Of a DNA stretch of 59,824 bases, positions 8,064-16,953 are shown in pieces. The first letter of the stretch is position 1. Every line of letters begins with the position of its first letter. Source of the DNA: Halorubrum sp. SD626R (GTDB lineage Archaea; Halobacteriota; Halobacteria; Halobacteriales; Haloferacaceae); NCBI RefSeq assembly GCF_001261915.1, contig NZ_CVRT01000068.1, forward strand, positions 1 to 59,824, in the 5' to 3' direction. Both the position numbers and the translations under genes were made by a program. The notes below the pieces were generated by a model. That model made no database searches and was not told where the DNA came from. It was given only the letters and a program-made list of their open reading frames with translations.

Positions 8064-9206
8064 ATGCGCATCGACCCGTTCGGCCTCGAACGCTGGTTCG
8101 CGGAGTACGAACACGAGGCCGACATCATGCTGGCCGAGAGCGGGATCCGGTCGCTCGACGCGAGCCGGTTCGACCTCGACCCCGGGAAGCTCGACTACGT
8201 GATCCCGACGAACGGCGACCCCGAGTTCCGCGCGTCGGTCGGCGACCGGTACGGCCGGAGCGCCGACGAGGTGCTGTTCACCTGCGGGACCCAGGAGGCG
8301 AACTTCCTGACGTTCCTCTCGCTGCTCGGGGACGCCGAGGCCCCAGACGCCGACCCGCCCGTCGGCTCCGGCACCCACGCGGTCGTCGTCACCCCGACGT
8401 ACCAGGCGCTCCACGCCGTGCCGGACGCGTTCGGCGAGGTCACTCGCGTCGAGCTGGAGGCGCCCGAGTGGGAGCTGGACCCGGCCGCGATCGCCGACGC
8501 GGCCCGCGACGACACCGCCGTGATCGTCGTCAACAACCCGAACAACCCCACCGGCCGGTACCACGACGAGGCGGCGATGCGGGCGGTCTACGACGTCGCC
8601 GTCGACCGCGACGCCTACCTGCTCTGCGACGAGGTGTACCGATTGCTCGACGACGACCCGCACCCGCCGGTCGCGAGCTTCGGGAGCCACGGGATATCGA
8701 CCACGAGCCTCACGAAGGCGTACGGGCTCGCCGGGCTCCGGTTCGGCTGGATCGCCGGCCCCGAGGCGGTCGTCGAGCGCGCGTGGCGGTGGAAGGATTA
8801 CACCACTATCTCGCCGAGCCTGTTCGGCCAGCACGTGGCGAAGCAGGCGCTCGGTCGACGCGAGCCGCGCATCCTGGAGGAGAACCGCGAGCTGGCGGCG
8901 ACGAACCGCGCGATAGTCGCCGACTGGCTCGACCGCCACGGCCTCGACTGGTACGACCCGGTCGGCGTCAACGGGTTCGTGACGGTCCCCGACGGCTTCG
9001 ACGACGCCGAGGCGTTCTGCCGGAGCGTCGTCGAGACGGAGAGCGTCGTGCTCGCGCCCGGCGGGCTGTTCGGATTCCCGGGCCGGTTCCGGATCGGCTT
9101 CGGGCTGCCGACCGAGGAGCTGGAGGAGGGCCTCCGGCGGGTGAGCCGCGTGATCGAGGGCGACGGCGAGAGCGCGGGCGCTGTCGACGCGGAGCGGGGT
9201 GCCTGA
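8064..9206 (+). CDS. Class I/II pyridoxal-phosphate aminotransferase
   Basis: The 380-residue protein has the fold-type I aminotransferase signatures: TCGTQEAN at 73-80, NNPNNPTG (157-164), D189 that pairs with the PLP ring nitrogen, the Schiff-base lysine K218 in [15 protein letters not shown], and RFRIGFG near the C terminus for the substrate carboxylate. Annotation as aspartate aminotransferase would be usual for haloarchaeal relatives, but specificity is not evident. It is divergent from the aldehyde dehydrogenase (127 nt apart), and its stop is one base from the start of the next small membrane protein gene. Confidence 0.88.
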   Translation: MRIDPFGLERWFAEYEHEADIMLAESGIRSLDASRFDLDPGKLDYVIPTNGDPEFRASVGDRYGRSADEVLFTCGTQEANFLTFLSLLGDAEAPDADPPVGSGTHAVVVTPTYQALHAVPDAFGEVTRVELEAPEWELDPAAIADAARDDTAVIVVNNPNNPTGRYHDEAAMRAVYDVAVDRDAYLLCDEVYRLLDDDPHPPVASFGSHGISTTSLTKAYGLAGLRFGWIAGPEAVVERAWRWKDYTTISPSLFGQHVAKQALGRREPRILEENRELAATNRAIVADWLDRHGLDWYDPVGVNGFVTVPDGFDDAEAFCRSVVETESVVLAPGGLFGFPGRFRIGFGLPTEELEEGLRRVSRVIEGDGESAGAVDAERGA

Positions 9207-9207
9207 G

Positions 9208-9492
9208 ATGGGCTTTTTCAGCGACCTCAAGGAGGACGCGGTCGGCTTCGTCCGCGACCCGACCGACGAGCAGAAGGCGCTGTTCGCGGCCGTCGTGGTC
9301 ATGGCGATCGCCGACCGCGCGCTCTGGTGGATCGACTTCCCGTTCGTCGTGCGGACGACCGCGGCGGTCGGGATCGGGTTCATCGGGCTGTTCGTCGCGA
9401 GCTACCTCATCACCGGGAAGTTCGTCCCGCCGGACGGGAACGCGGACGACGAGGACGAGCCGGAGGAGTACGTCGACGAGATGGACCCGTAG
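9208..9492 (+). CDS. Small two-segment membrane protein
   Basis: The 94-residue protein has an acidic amphipathic start ([23 protein letters not shown]), two hydrophobic segments (about 24-41 and 49-68) and an acidic tail ending [14 protein letters not shown]. No family is recognised. ATG at 9208 is next to the stop of the aminotransferase gene; an in-frame GTG nine bases earlier would overlap that gene. It is probably the distal gene of that transcript. Confidence 0.7.
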   Translation: MGFFSDLKEDAVGFVRDPTDEQKALFAAVVVMAIADRALWWIDFPFVVRTTAAVGIGFIGLFVASYLITGKFVPPDGNADDEDEPEEYVDEMDP

Positions 9493-9556
9493 CCGGTCCC
9501 CGGTCGGAACGGTCGAAACCGTCCCGGTCCGCCCCGCACAACGCCGTTCCAAACCG

Positions 9557-9562
9557 TTTATA
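9557..9562 (+). promoter_or_regulatory. TATA box of the eIF5A-agmatinase operon
   Basis: CCGTTTATACA lies about 27 nt upstream of the eIF5A ATG, so transcription probably starts at or next to the start codon (leaderless mRNA). Confidence 0.7.
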
Positions 9563-9586
9563 CACGCGCCGGAGAAAGTAGCGCGC

Positions 9587-9964
9587 ATGCCGCGAGAGCA
9601 GAAGCAGGTTCGCGAACTCCAGGAGGGCAGCTACGTGATGATGGACAGTTCGCCCTGCAAGATCAACCACTACAGCACAGCGAAACCGGGGAAACACGGG
9701 AGCGCCAAGGCGCGCGTCGAGGGGAAGGGCGTCTTCGACGAGAAGAAGCGATCGCTCTCCCAGCCGGTCGACGCGAAGGTCTGGGTCCCGATCATCCAGC
9801 GGAAGCAGGGACAGGTCGTCTCCGTCTCCGGGGACGACGCGCAAGTCATGGACCTCGACACCTACGAGACGTTCACGATGCGCATCCCCGAGGGCGAGGA
9901 CTTCTCGTCGGACGACAACATCGAGTACCTCGAGTACGAGGGCCAGCGCAAGGTCGTCGGGTAG
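9587..9964 (+). CDS. eif5A: Translation factor aIF5A (hypusinated)
   Basis: aIF5A binds the ribosome E site and helps peptide-bond formation at difficult sequences; it needs hypusine or deoxyhypusine on one lysine. The 125-residue protein has the expected layout: an N-terminal SH3-like domain with the modification loop [12 protein letters not shown], whose central GKHG lysine is the modified residue, and a C-terminal OB-fold ending [13 protein letters not shown]. It starts at the first ATG after a TATA box and is followed after eight bases by agmatinase. That pairing fits the halophile hypusination route, which uses agmatine. Confidence 0.97.
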   Translation: MPREQKQVRELQEGSYVMMDSSPCKINHYSTAKPGKHGSAKARVEGKGVFDEKKRSLSQPVDAKVWVPIIQRKQGQVVSVSGDDAQVMDLDTYETFTMRIPEGEDFSSDDNIEYLEYEGQRKVVG

Positions 9965-9972
9965 TTCGGGCC

Positions 9973-10803
9973 ATGTTTCCGGGAGCGACGACGGACCGCG
10001 AAGCTGCTTCGTACGTGGTCGTCGGCGCTCCCCTGGACGCCACGACCACCTTTCAGCCGGGCACCCGGTTCGGACCGGACCGGGTCCGGCGATTCGCCGA
10101 TACTTACGACGACTACGACCGCAGAACGGCCAGCGACTTCTCCGCGCTCGGCGTCCACGACGCCGGCGACGTGCGCCCGTGGGACGATGTCGAGGGGTAC
10201 CTCGACCACCTCGCCGCCGAGATCCGGAGCGTCGCCCTCGACGACGCCGTCCCCCTCCTCGTCGGCGGCGAGCACACCGTCACCTACGCCGGCGTCGAGG
10301 CGGTCGACCCCGATGTCCTGGTCGTCTGCGACGCCCACCTCGACCTGCGCGACGCGTACGACGGGACCCCGTGGAGCCACGCCTGCGTCACCCGTCGGTG
10401 TCTCGACGACCTCGGCGCCGACCGGGCCGTGATCGTCGGCGCGCGCACCGGCTCCGAGGCCGAGTGGGAGCGCGCGGCCGAGGGCGACGTCCGAGTCGTG
10501 CCGCCCGAGGAGGCGCGCGACTGGCTCGACGACCTCGACGCGGACACGTTTAAAAACGAGTCCGTCTACTGCTCGGTCGATATCGACGGGCTCGACCCCG
10601 GATTCGCGCCCGGGACGGGGACGATGGAGCCGTTCGGGCTCGCCCCGCGCGAGGCCCGCGACCTCGTGCGCGCCGTCGCGCCGCGCGCCGACGGCTTCGA
10701 CGTCGTCGAGGTGAACGACCGCGACGACGGCCAGGCTGCGGCGCTGGCCGGCAAGCTCCTCCGGGAGTTCGCGCGGGCCCACGCCGCGGCCGACGGCGAC
10801 TGA
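9973..10803 (+). CDS. speB: Agmatinase (ureohydrolase family)
   Basis: Agmatinase hydrolyses agmatine-type guanidino groups to an amine plus urea. The 276-residue protein keeps all manganese ligands of the ureohydrolase fold: GGEH (H101), CDAHLDLRD (D120, H122, D124) and SVDIDGLDP near 195-203. The gene sits eight bases after eIF5A. In Haloferax volcanii an agmatinase-like enzyme next to this factor takes part in deoxyhypusine formation from an agmatine-derived intermediate (established for that species), so a role in modifying the adjacent eIF5A is likely here. Confidence 0.92.
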   Translation: MFPGATTDREAASYVVVGAPLDATTTFQPGTRFGPDRVRRFADTYDDYDRRTASDFSALGVHDAGDVRPWDDVEGYLDHLAAEIRSVALDDAVPLLVGGEHTVTYAGVEAVDPDVLVVCDAHLDLRDAYDGTPWSHACVTRRCLDDLGADRAVIVGARTGSEAEWERAAEGDVRVVPPEEARDWLDDLDADTFKNESVYCSVDIDGLDPGFAPGTGTMEPFGLAPREARDLVRAVAPRADGFDVVEVNDRDDGQAAALAGKLLREFARAHAAADGD

Positions 10804-10848
10804 TCCTCCCGAGAGCCGGCCGCTTACGACGGCTCCGGGACCGACTAC

Positions 10849-11100
10849 CTACGACAGCTCCGTGAGCCGACCCCGGGCCGCGGTGACGGCCTCCATCGCG
10901 TCGATCCACTCGCGCGGGTCCGTACACCAGATACGGTCGCCCTCGACGCTGACGCAGAACACGGAGTCGGTCGAGGGCGAGAGGGTGACCCCGTCGACGT
11001 CGGGTCTGTCGCCGAGGTACGAGTCGATCAGGCGTCGGGCGGTCTCCGCCTCCGGCTGGAGGCGGCTGCCGGCGGCGTACTCGATGGCTATCTCTGCCAT
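10849..11100 (-). CDS. Rdx/SelW-like thioredoxin-fold protein without the CxxC motif
   Basis: The 83-residue protein resembles Rdx (SelT/SelW/SelH) proteins: an N-terminal strand IEY, a helix LQPEAETARRLIDSYL, a strand with VDGVTLSPS, then FCVSVEGDRIW and a closing helix. In the family the first strand is followed by CxxC or CxxU; here the corresponding stretch is YAAGSRL, with no cysteine and no in-frame TGA. If the assignment holds, the redox site has been lost. An alternative is an unrelated small alpha/beta protein. Confidence 0.55.
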   Translation of the reverse strand: MAEIAIEYAAGSRLQPEAETARRLIDSYLGDRPDVDGVTLSPSTDSVFCVSVEGDRIWCTDPREWIDAMEAVTAARGRLTELS

Positions 11101-11205
11101 ATCGCCGGCTAAGAACTACATGATTAATAACCATTGTTTTCTGGCAGGGTTTGCGTCGTTATCGGACCGATAGCTCCGTCACGCCGACGCGGCGCCGAGA
11201 GCGAC

Positions 11206-12801
11206 TCAGCGCCCGTCGTAGACGACCTCGCCGTCGACGACCGTCAGCGCGACGTCGACGTCGCGGATCGACTCCGGCTCCGCCCACGGGGAGGGGTCGA
11301 GCGCGACCAGGTCGGCGCGCTTTCCGACCGCGACCGTGCCGAGCCGGTCCTCGTCGAAGCCCGCGTACGCCGCGCCGCGGGTGTACGCGCGCAGCGCCTC
11401 GGTCACCGTCAGCCGCTGTGTCTCCGCCGGCGCGTTGACCGCGTGGTGGACGCCGAGCAGGGGGTCCATCGGCATCCCGTCGGAGCCGAACGCGAGGCGC
11501 ACGCCCGCGTCGAGCATGTCGCGGTAGCGGTTCGTCGCGGCCGTGCGCTCGGGACCGAGCCGCGCCTCGTAGAGGCCGTCCTCGCCGGCCCACTTGAGGA
11601 AGTTCGGCTGGACGCTGGCGACGACGCCGGCGTCGGCGAGCCGCTCGATCGCGTCGTCGTCCGCGAGCTCGACGTGTTCGATCCGGTGGCGCGCCTCGCC
11701 CGGGTCGGTCTCGGACGCCTCCTCGTACGCGTCGAGGACGGCGTCGACCGCCTCGTCCCCGATGGCGTGGGCCGTGAACTGGTAGTCCGCCGCGGTCGCC
11801 TCTGCGACCGTCTCGGCCAGCTCGTCGGGGGCGACGACCCACTGGCCGGTCTCCTCGGGAGCGTCCGCGTACGGCTCCGAGAGCCGGGCGGTCCGGCCGC
11901 CGAAGCTCCCGTCCGTGTACGACTTGATCGCGCCGGTCTCGACCATTCCGCTCCCGTCGTTCGTGCCGAGGCCGACCTCGCGGAGGGCGTCGAGGTGGTC
12001 GCTCCAGTAGTTGATTCGGACGCGCGCGGTCAAGCCGCCGGCCGCGTCGAGCTCGCGGTAGGCCCGCGGCGCGTGGGAGTTCCGCACCATGTCGTGGAAT
12101 CCGGTGATCCCCTTCGCGGCGCAGTCGGCCAGCGCGGCCTCGACGATGGCCTTCGTCTCGGTCGGCCCGGACTCGAACGCCTCGTAGATCGGGTCGATCG
12201 CGCTCTCCAGCAGGACGCCGGTGGGCTCGCCGTCGGCGTCGGTCGGGACCGTCTCGTCGGGGACCGCGGCGAGCGCGCCCGCGAACCGGTCGAGCGCGAC
12301 CCCGTTGACCGCGGCGACGTGCATGTCCTCGCGGAAGGCGGCGACCGGTCGCTCCGTCGAGACGCGGTCGAGGTCGTCGCGCGTCAGGTAGCGCTCCTCG
12401 TCCCACGTCGACTCGTCGTAGCCGTAGCCGAGGACGGGGTCGTCTGAGTCGCCGTCGGCGTCCCCCGAACGGCCCGTCTCCTCGGCCCCCACGTCCGCCG
12501 CCCGCTCCGTCAGCAGATCGACCGCCTCGTCGGGGGAATCGGCGGTCGAGAGGTCGGCGTGCACGAGGTAGCGCCCGACCGTCGTCAGGTGGGTGTGCGC
12601 GTCGACGAAGCCGGGGAGGAGGACGCGCCCGTCGAGGTCGACGACGTCGGTGTCGACCCCTTCGAGAAACTCGACCTCGCGGGTGCGCCCCACCCGAACG
12701 ATCGCCCCGTCCCGGACCGCGACCGCCTCGTGCGTCTCGTCGGGCGCCGCGAGCGTGTGGACCTCCCCGTTCACGAACAGTCTGTCCGCGGCCGCTGTCA
12801 T
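11206..12801 (-). CDS. YtcJ-like amidohydrolase (metallo-dependent hydrolase)
   Basis: The 531-residue protein belongs to the amidohydrolase superfamily, YtcJ/amidohydro_3 branch. Metal-site residues are visible in order: DAHTHL (HxH) near residue 70, YTDGSFGG in the middle, AHAIGD and HRIEH as the histidine ligands, and FGSDGMPMDPLLG with the catalytic aspartate. The C terminus ends with the small composite beta domain GKRADLVALDPSPW. The substrate is unknown; relatives hydrolyse exocyclic amides. ATG at 12801 agrees with the usual N-terminal strand LFVNGEVHTL. Confidence 0.87.
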   Translation of the reverse strand: MTAAADRLFVNGEVHTLAAPDETHEAVAVRDGAIVRVGRTREVEFLEGVDTDVVDLDGRVLLPGFVDAHTHLTTVGRYLVHADLSTADSPDEAVDLLTERAADVGAEETGRSGDADGDSDDPVLGYGYDESTWDEERYLTRDDLDRVSTERPVAAFREDMHVAAVNGVALDRFAGALAAVPDETVPTDADGEPTGVLLESAIDPIYEAFESGPTETKAIVEAALADCAAKGITGFHDMVRNSHAPRAYRELDAAGGLTARVRINYWSDHLDALREVGLGTNDGSGMVETGAIKSYTDGSFGGRTARLSEPYADAPEETGQWVVAPDELAETVAEATAADYQFTAHAIGDEAVDAVLDAYEEASETDPGEARHRIEHVELADDDAIERLADAGVVASVQPNFLKWAGEDGLYEARLGPERTAATNRYRDMLDAGVRLAFGSDGMPMDPLLGVHHAVNAPAETQRLTVTEALRAYTRGAAYAGFDEDRLGTVAVGKRADLVALDPSPWAEPESIRDVDVALTVVDGEVVYDGR

Positions 12802-12891
12802 GGCCGAACCCCGGAGTACCAGCGTGTTAACCGTTCGGGAAACGGCCACCGCGGGCGGCCGGAGACCGGCGTCGCGGGAACCGCCGATCGA

Positions 12892-12897
12892 TTTATT
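12892..12897 (+). promoter_or_regulatory. TATA box of the UspA gene at 12922
   Basis: ATTTATTC sits 25-30 nt upstream of the ATG, implying a leaderless transcript. Confidence 0.6.
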
Positions 12898-12921
12898 CGG
12901 CGACCCCGTGAACTCCCGCGT

Positions 12922-13371
12922 ATGTACGACCGCATCCTGCTCCCCACGGACGGTAGCGAGGGCGTCGACCGCGCGATCGATCACGCCGTCGACGCCGCCG
13001 AGCGCTACGACGCGACCCTCCACGTGTTGTACGTCGTCGATACCGACGTGATCAACGCCTACTCCGGCGACGAGTTCGTCGACGGCGCGGAGGGTGCCGA
13101 GGAGACGCTGGAGGAGCGCGGCCGCGAGGCGCTCGACGCGGTGGCGGCCCACGCCCGCGACGCCGGCGTCGACGTCGTCACCGACCTGGTGTTCGGCGTC
13201 CCTCACGAGGAGATCCTCGGCTACGTCGACGACGAGGACATCGACCTGACGGTGATAGGGTCGAAGACGCGCTCCGGCGACTACCGGCGGATGCTCGGCT
13301 CCGTCACCGAGCGCGTCTCGCGCCGGTCGACCGCGCCAGTCAGTATCGTGAAGACGACGGTCGCGGAGTGA
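12922..13371 (+). CDS. Universal stress protein, UspA family
   Basis: This single Usp domain of 149 residues begins MYDRILLPTDGSEGVDRAI and ends with the ATP-type glycine loop: IGSKTRSGDYRRMLGSVTERVSRRSTAPVSIVK. G-x2-G-x9-G-S/T-x is the nucleotide-binding pattern of ATP-binding Usps; here it is present in a slightly altered form with GS and T. It is one of five Usp genes in the window. The start is set by a TATA box 27 nt upstream. The role is likely stress survival, with target unknown. Confidence 0.9.
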   Translation: MYDRILLPTDGSEGVDRAIDHAVDAAERYDATLHVLYVVDTDVINAYSGDEFVDGAEGAEETLEERGREALDAVAAHARDAGVDVVTDLVFGVPHEEILGYVDDEDIDLTVIGSKTRSGDYRRMLGSVTERVSRRSTAPVSIVKTTVAE

Positions 13372-13549
13372 GGCGGGTTCGGTGACCCCGGCGTCGGTCG
13401 ACGCCCCTCGGTCTGTGCGTGTCGGTGCGGGCCACGCCCGCTTCGCGGAATCGCTTCCCTTCGGTCTCGTTGAACGCCTCGAAATTAGCGGACGTTCCCG
13501 ACGAGAGACGACCCCGATCACTCAAGTGGAGCGTGGACGACGCGCCGGT

Positions 13550-13888
13550 ATGCGACGGTCCATCCGGTACGCCCTCTCGGCGGTCGTCGGTCTCGGAGCG
13601 ATGGCGCTGACGGTCGTCGTCGACGACGGAAACGTCGGTCTCGTGGCGATGATTCCGCTCATATACGGGACCACGACGGCGTTCGCACTCGACAACGTCG
13701 CGCTGATCCGAACCATGTACGGCGAGGGGTCGTCGCGAACGGTCGGGATGGTCGGCGGGGGTATCGGCGCGGGAAGCCTGACCGGTCTGTTCCAGCAGTC
13801 GTTCGCGGCGGGAGTCGCGGGATACGGCCTCTTCGTCTTCGGGATGGCGCTCGTCACCGCGGAGATCGGTAGCCGGATGGGCGAGTGA
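13550..13888 (+). CDS. Small polytopic membrane protein
   Basis: The 112-residue protein has about four hydrophobic stretches, with glycine-rich turns (GMVGGGIGAGSLTGL). No family is recognised. The frame is open from 13382, but residues before MRRSIRYALS are charged and lack a membrane character, so ATG at 13550 was chosen. The gene is convergent with the next membrane protein gene. Confidence 0.6.
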   Translation: MRRSIRYALSAVVGLGAMALTVVVDDGNVGLVAMIPLIYGTTTAFALDNVALIRTMYGEGSSRTVGMVGGGIGAGSLTGLFQQSFAAGVAGYGLFVFGMALVTAEIGSRMGE

Positions 13889-13933
13889 GACACCGCCAGC
13901 GTGTGCCCAGATCGATTCCCGCTCCCCGTTCAC

Positions 13934-14302
13934 TCAGATCGCGCCGAGCGACCGGACGAAGGGCACGCCGACGGCGTCGACGCCCGCGAACGGCAGCACC
14001 GAGAGCACCAGCACCGCCGACGCCCACGCGACGAACCCGATGATTCCCGCGTGGACCCACGAGGACCCGTAGCGCGCCCGAATGACCCAGACCCACGCGA
14101 TCAGCGGCATGAAGTCGCCGACCAGCGGGAGCCACGAGAGGAACAGCGCCGCGAGCGCCCAGACGATCGCGCCGAACAGCGCCGTGAACACGGCGTGCCC
14201 GTAGTCGCGCGTTCCGGTGACGACCGCGGCGGCGACGAAGATCCCCAGTCCGCCGACGAGCAGTCCGACGACGAACGTGACGGCGGATCCGATGAGCGTC
14301 AT
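13934..14302 (-). CDS. Four-segment membrane protein
   Basis: The 122-residue protein is almost entirely hydrophobic with about four membrane spans and a central charged turn (TGTRDYGH). A motif WVWVIRARYGSSW marks the cytoplasmic loop between spans three and four. The family is not recognised, though haloarchaeal genomes have many such proteins. ATG at 14302 is the only plausible start. Confidence 0.65.
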   Translation of the reverse strand: MTLIGSAVTFVVGLLVGGLGIFVAAAVVTGTRDYGHAVFTALFGAIVWALAALFLSWLPLVGDFMPLIAWVWVIRARYGSSWVHAGIIGFVAWASAVLVLSVLPFAGVDAVGVPFVRSLGAI

Positions 14303-14369
14303 GACGCCCCTCTCTCGGGGAGGTACTTGGGGCCGTCGCCGCGGTCCGCGACCCGTTGCGGTCGACCGC

Positions 14370-15323
14370 CTACAGCCGCTCTCGCACGTCGCCGGCGACC
14401 GCCGACAGCGCCTCGTCCGCGGTCTCGACGCGGTCGGCGAGGCTGCAGAACCCGTGGGCCATCGCCGGGTAGTGGCGGTGTTCGACCGGCGTCCCCTCGC
14501 GCTCGAACCGCTCCGCGAGCGCGACGCCGTCGTCGCGGAGGGGGTCGAACCCGGCGGTGACGACCGTCGCGGCCGGGAGGTCGCCGAGGTCGGCCGCCCG
14601 CAGCGGCACCGCGAACGGGTTGTGCGCGTCCACCGGGCTCCGGAGGTAGCGGTCGTAGAACCACCGCATGTCCTCCCGAGTAAGCAGGGGACCGTCGGCG
14701 TTCTCGCGGTAGGATCCGGTCTCGAAGTCGTGGCCCGCGATCGGATAGCAGAGGAACTGGGCGGCGAGCTCGACGGGATCGTCGCCCAGCTCGCGGCCGT
14801 ACAGACACGTCGCGAGGGCGAGCGCCGCTCCCGCGCTGGTACCGGAGACGCCCAGTCGCTCGGGATCGCCGCCGAACGCGGCCGCGTTGTCGGCGACCCA
14901 CTCCGCGGCCGCGGCCGCCTCGTCGACGGCGACGGGGAACGGGTGTTCGGGCGCGAGCCGGTAGTCGACGGAGACGACGACCGCGTCGGCGCGGGTCGCT
15001 AGCTCCCGGCACGGGCCGTCGATGGAGTCGAGCGTGCCGAGCGTCCAGCCGCCGCCGTGGAAGTGGACGAGGGTGCGGGCGGGCGGCGTCGACCGGTCGA
15101 GCGCTTCCGCCGGCCGATACACCCGCACCGGGACCTCGCCGTGGGGGCCGTCGAACGCGAGGTCCCGGACGTCGGCGACGGGGGGCTCGGGGTCGCCGGC
15201 GAACACCTCGTCTTCGACGCGTCTCGCCGCGTCGACGGAGAGCGCGTGCCACTCCGGGAGCCCCAGCGCCTCGATCTCGTCGACGACGGTCGCGAGTTCG
15301 GGATCGAGTTCGTCCGCGCGCAT
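14370..15323 (-). CDS. Alpha/beta hydrolase, hormone-sensitive-lipase-type esterase
   Basis: The 317-residue protein is a family IV esterase. It has the oxyanion-hole motif HGGG (89-92), YRLAPEHPFP, the nucleophile serine S163 in GTSAG, the catalytic aspartate in GFDPLRDDG and the histidine in MAHGF near the C terminus. These enzymes hydrolyse short acyl esters in the cytoplasm. ATG at 15323 is divergent from the helicase gene, 49 nt away, so the two promoters overlap. Confidence 0.9.
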   Translation of the reverse strand: MRADELDPELATVVDEIEALGLPEWHALSVDAARRVEDEVFAGDPEPPVADVRDLAFDGPHGEVPVRVYRPAEALDRSTPPARTLVHFHGGGWTLGTLDSIDGPCRELATRADAVVVSVDYRLAPEHPFPVAVDEAAAAAEWVADNAAAFGGDPERLGVSGTSAGAALALATCLYGRELGDDPVELAAQFLCYPIAGHDFETGSYRENADGPLLTREDMRWFYDRYLRSPVDAHNPFAVPLRAADLGDLPAATVVTAGFDPLRDDGVALAERFEREGTPVEHRHYPAMAHGFCSLADRVETADEALSAVAGDVRERL

Positions 15324-15372
15324 GCCGGACGGAGGCGGTGCCCCTTTGTAAGTCGGTCGGCAACGTCCGGCG

Positions 15373-16833
15373 ATGAACGTCCGGCTGACCTACGAGGACG
15401 GGACGATCCGGGTCGCGGCCGGCGGCTCGGCCGACGGCGACGCGGACGGGTCGGCCGACGACGAGGTGACTGACGGCGAGGCGACCGCCGGCGAATCGAC
15501 CGACGGCGACGCCCTCGAATCGCTCCCGCCGCTGCCGGGCGTCGAGACCGACCCGCGCTCGGGGACCGGGCGGGCGCCGGCGTACCGCTACGCCGCGATC
15601 CGTCGGGCGCTGGAGGTCGCCGGCGCGAGCGTCGACGACCGCGTGCTGGACGCGAGCGACCGGGCCGCGCGCGAGACCGGGCTGCCGGACGCGCTCGCGA
15701 CCGACTACGAACTCCGCGACTATCAGAGCGAGGCGCTCGACGCGTGGCACGAGGCGGGCGACCGCGGGGTGCTCGAACTCCCGACCGGGGCCGGCAAGAC
15801 CGTGATCGCGATCCGCGCGATGGTCGAGCTCGGGGTTCCGACGCTCGTCGTCGTCCCCACGGTCGACCTCCTCGACCAGTGGCAGCGCGAGCTGGAGACG
15901 GAGTTCGACGCGCCGATCGGGCGGTTCGGCGGCGGCGAGCAGCGGCGGGAGGCGATCACGGTGTCTACGTACGACTCGGCGTACCTGAAGGCCGAGGACG
16001 TGGGCGACGCCTTCGAGCTCGTCGTCTTCGACGAGGTCCACCACCTCGGCGGCGAGGGGTACCGGGACGTCGCGCGGCTGCTCGCGGCGCCCGCGCGGCT
16101 CGGCCTCACCGCGACGTTCGAGCGCCCCGACGGCGCCCACGAGACGGTCGCGGAGCTGATCGGCGAACGCGTCTACGCGCTCGACGTCGACGACCTCGCG
16201 GGCGACCACCTCGCGCCCTACGACATCCGCCGGATCGAGGTCGAGCTGACGCCGGACGAGCGCGAGCGCTACGACGAGAAGCAGGGCGCGTTCGTCGAGT
16301 ACGTCCGCGATGCGGGAATCACGTTTACGAGCGGGAGCGACTATCAGGAGCTCGTCAAACGCTCCGGGAACGACCCGGCGGCCCGCGAGGCGCTCCTGGC
16401 GAAACAGGACGCCCGCGAGGTCATGATGAACGCGGACCGGAAGGTCGAGCGGTTGGAGGTGATCCTCGACCGCCACCGCGACGACCGCGTCATCGTCTTC
16501 ACCGCCCACACCGACCTCGTCTACCGGCTCTCGGAGCGGTTCCTGCTGCCCGCGATCACCGCGGAGACGGGCGCGAAGGAGCGACGGGAGATCTTAGAGC
16601 GCTTCCGAGAGGGCACCTACGGCCGGGTGGTCGCCGCCAACGTCCTCGACGAGGGCGTCGACGTGCCCGACGCCAACGTCGCCGTCGTGCTCTCGGGATC
16701 GGGCAGCGAGCGGGAGTTCACCCAGCGGCTCGGACGGGTGCTCCGCCCCAAGGAGGACGGCGGTCGGGCGATCCTCTACGAGGTCGTCAGCGCGGAGACC
16801 GCGGAGGAGCGCGTGGCGAGCCGGCGGCGGTAA
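15373..16833 (+). CDS. XPB/Rad25-type DNA helicase
   Basis: The 486-residue superfamily 2 helicase has Walker A PTGAGKT (137-143), the Walker B motif DEVHH, motif III LTATFER, and motif VI QRLGRVLRPKE. The N-terminal 50 residues are a glycine- and aspartate-rich linker (repeats of DGDAD/STDGD) that are unusual and probably disordered. Archaeal XPB works with the nuclease Bax1 in DNA repair rather than transcription; no bax1 is seen next to it here. The start at 15373 begins the conserved MNVRLTYEDG strand. Confidence 0.9.
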   Translation: MNVRLTYEDGTIRVAAGGSADGDADGSADDEVTDGEATAGESTDGDALESLPPLPGVETDPRSGTGRAPAYRYAAIRRALEVAGASVDDRVLDASDRAARETGLPDALATDYELRDYQSEALDAWHEAGDRGVLELPTGAGKTVIAIRAMVELGVPTLVVVPTVDLLDQWQRELETEFDAPIGRFGGGEQRREAITVSTYDSAYLKAEDVGDAFELVVFDEVHHLGGEGYRDVARLLAAPARLGLTATFERPDGAHETVAELIGERVYALDVDDLAGDHLAPYDIRRIEVELTPDERERYDEKQGAFVEYVRDAGITFTSGSDYQELVKRSGNDPAAREALLAKQDAREVMMNADRKVERLEVILDRHRDDRVIVFTAHTDLVYRLSERFLLPAITAETGAKERREILERFREGTYGRVVAANVLDEGVDVPDANVAVVLSGSGSEREFTQRLGRVLRPKEDGGRAILYEVVSAETAEERVASRRR

Positions 16834-16924
16834 CGCGTGGCCGGGGCCCGACAGGGGCCGTCCGTCATTACTTGAACGGCCGCGGATACCCCGTCTCTCA
16901 CGGCGTGAGAAAATGTCGATACAG

Positions 16925-16930
16925 CTATAC
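16925..16930 (+). promoter_or_regulatory. Probable TATA box of the zinc-ribbon gene at 16954
   Basis: CTATAC lies about 26 nt before the GTG start, in a locally AT-richer stretch, consistent with a leaderless mRNA. Confidence 0.5.
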
Positions 16931-16953
16931 TTTCCGGCGCTGAACCGTCTGAA

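Noticed and set aside
5427..9383. A continuous minus-strand frame of more than 1300 codons spanning several genes
   Set aside because: Only its last 261 codons resemble a protein. The rest is the other-frame shadow of the aldehyde dehydrogenase and the antisense of the aminotransferase; high GC suppresses stop codons.
11060..11100. A possible selenocysteine (in-frame TGA) in the Rdx-like gene
   Set aside because: The codons at the expected C/U positions are GCC, GCC, GGC and AGC; no in-frame TGA is present.
13382..13549. An N-terminal extension of the small membrane protein at 13550
   Set aside because: The 56 extra residues are charged and lack a signal or membrane character; the ATG at 13550 begins a typical membrane protein N terminus.
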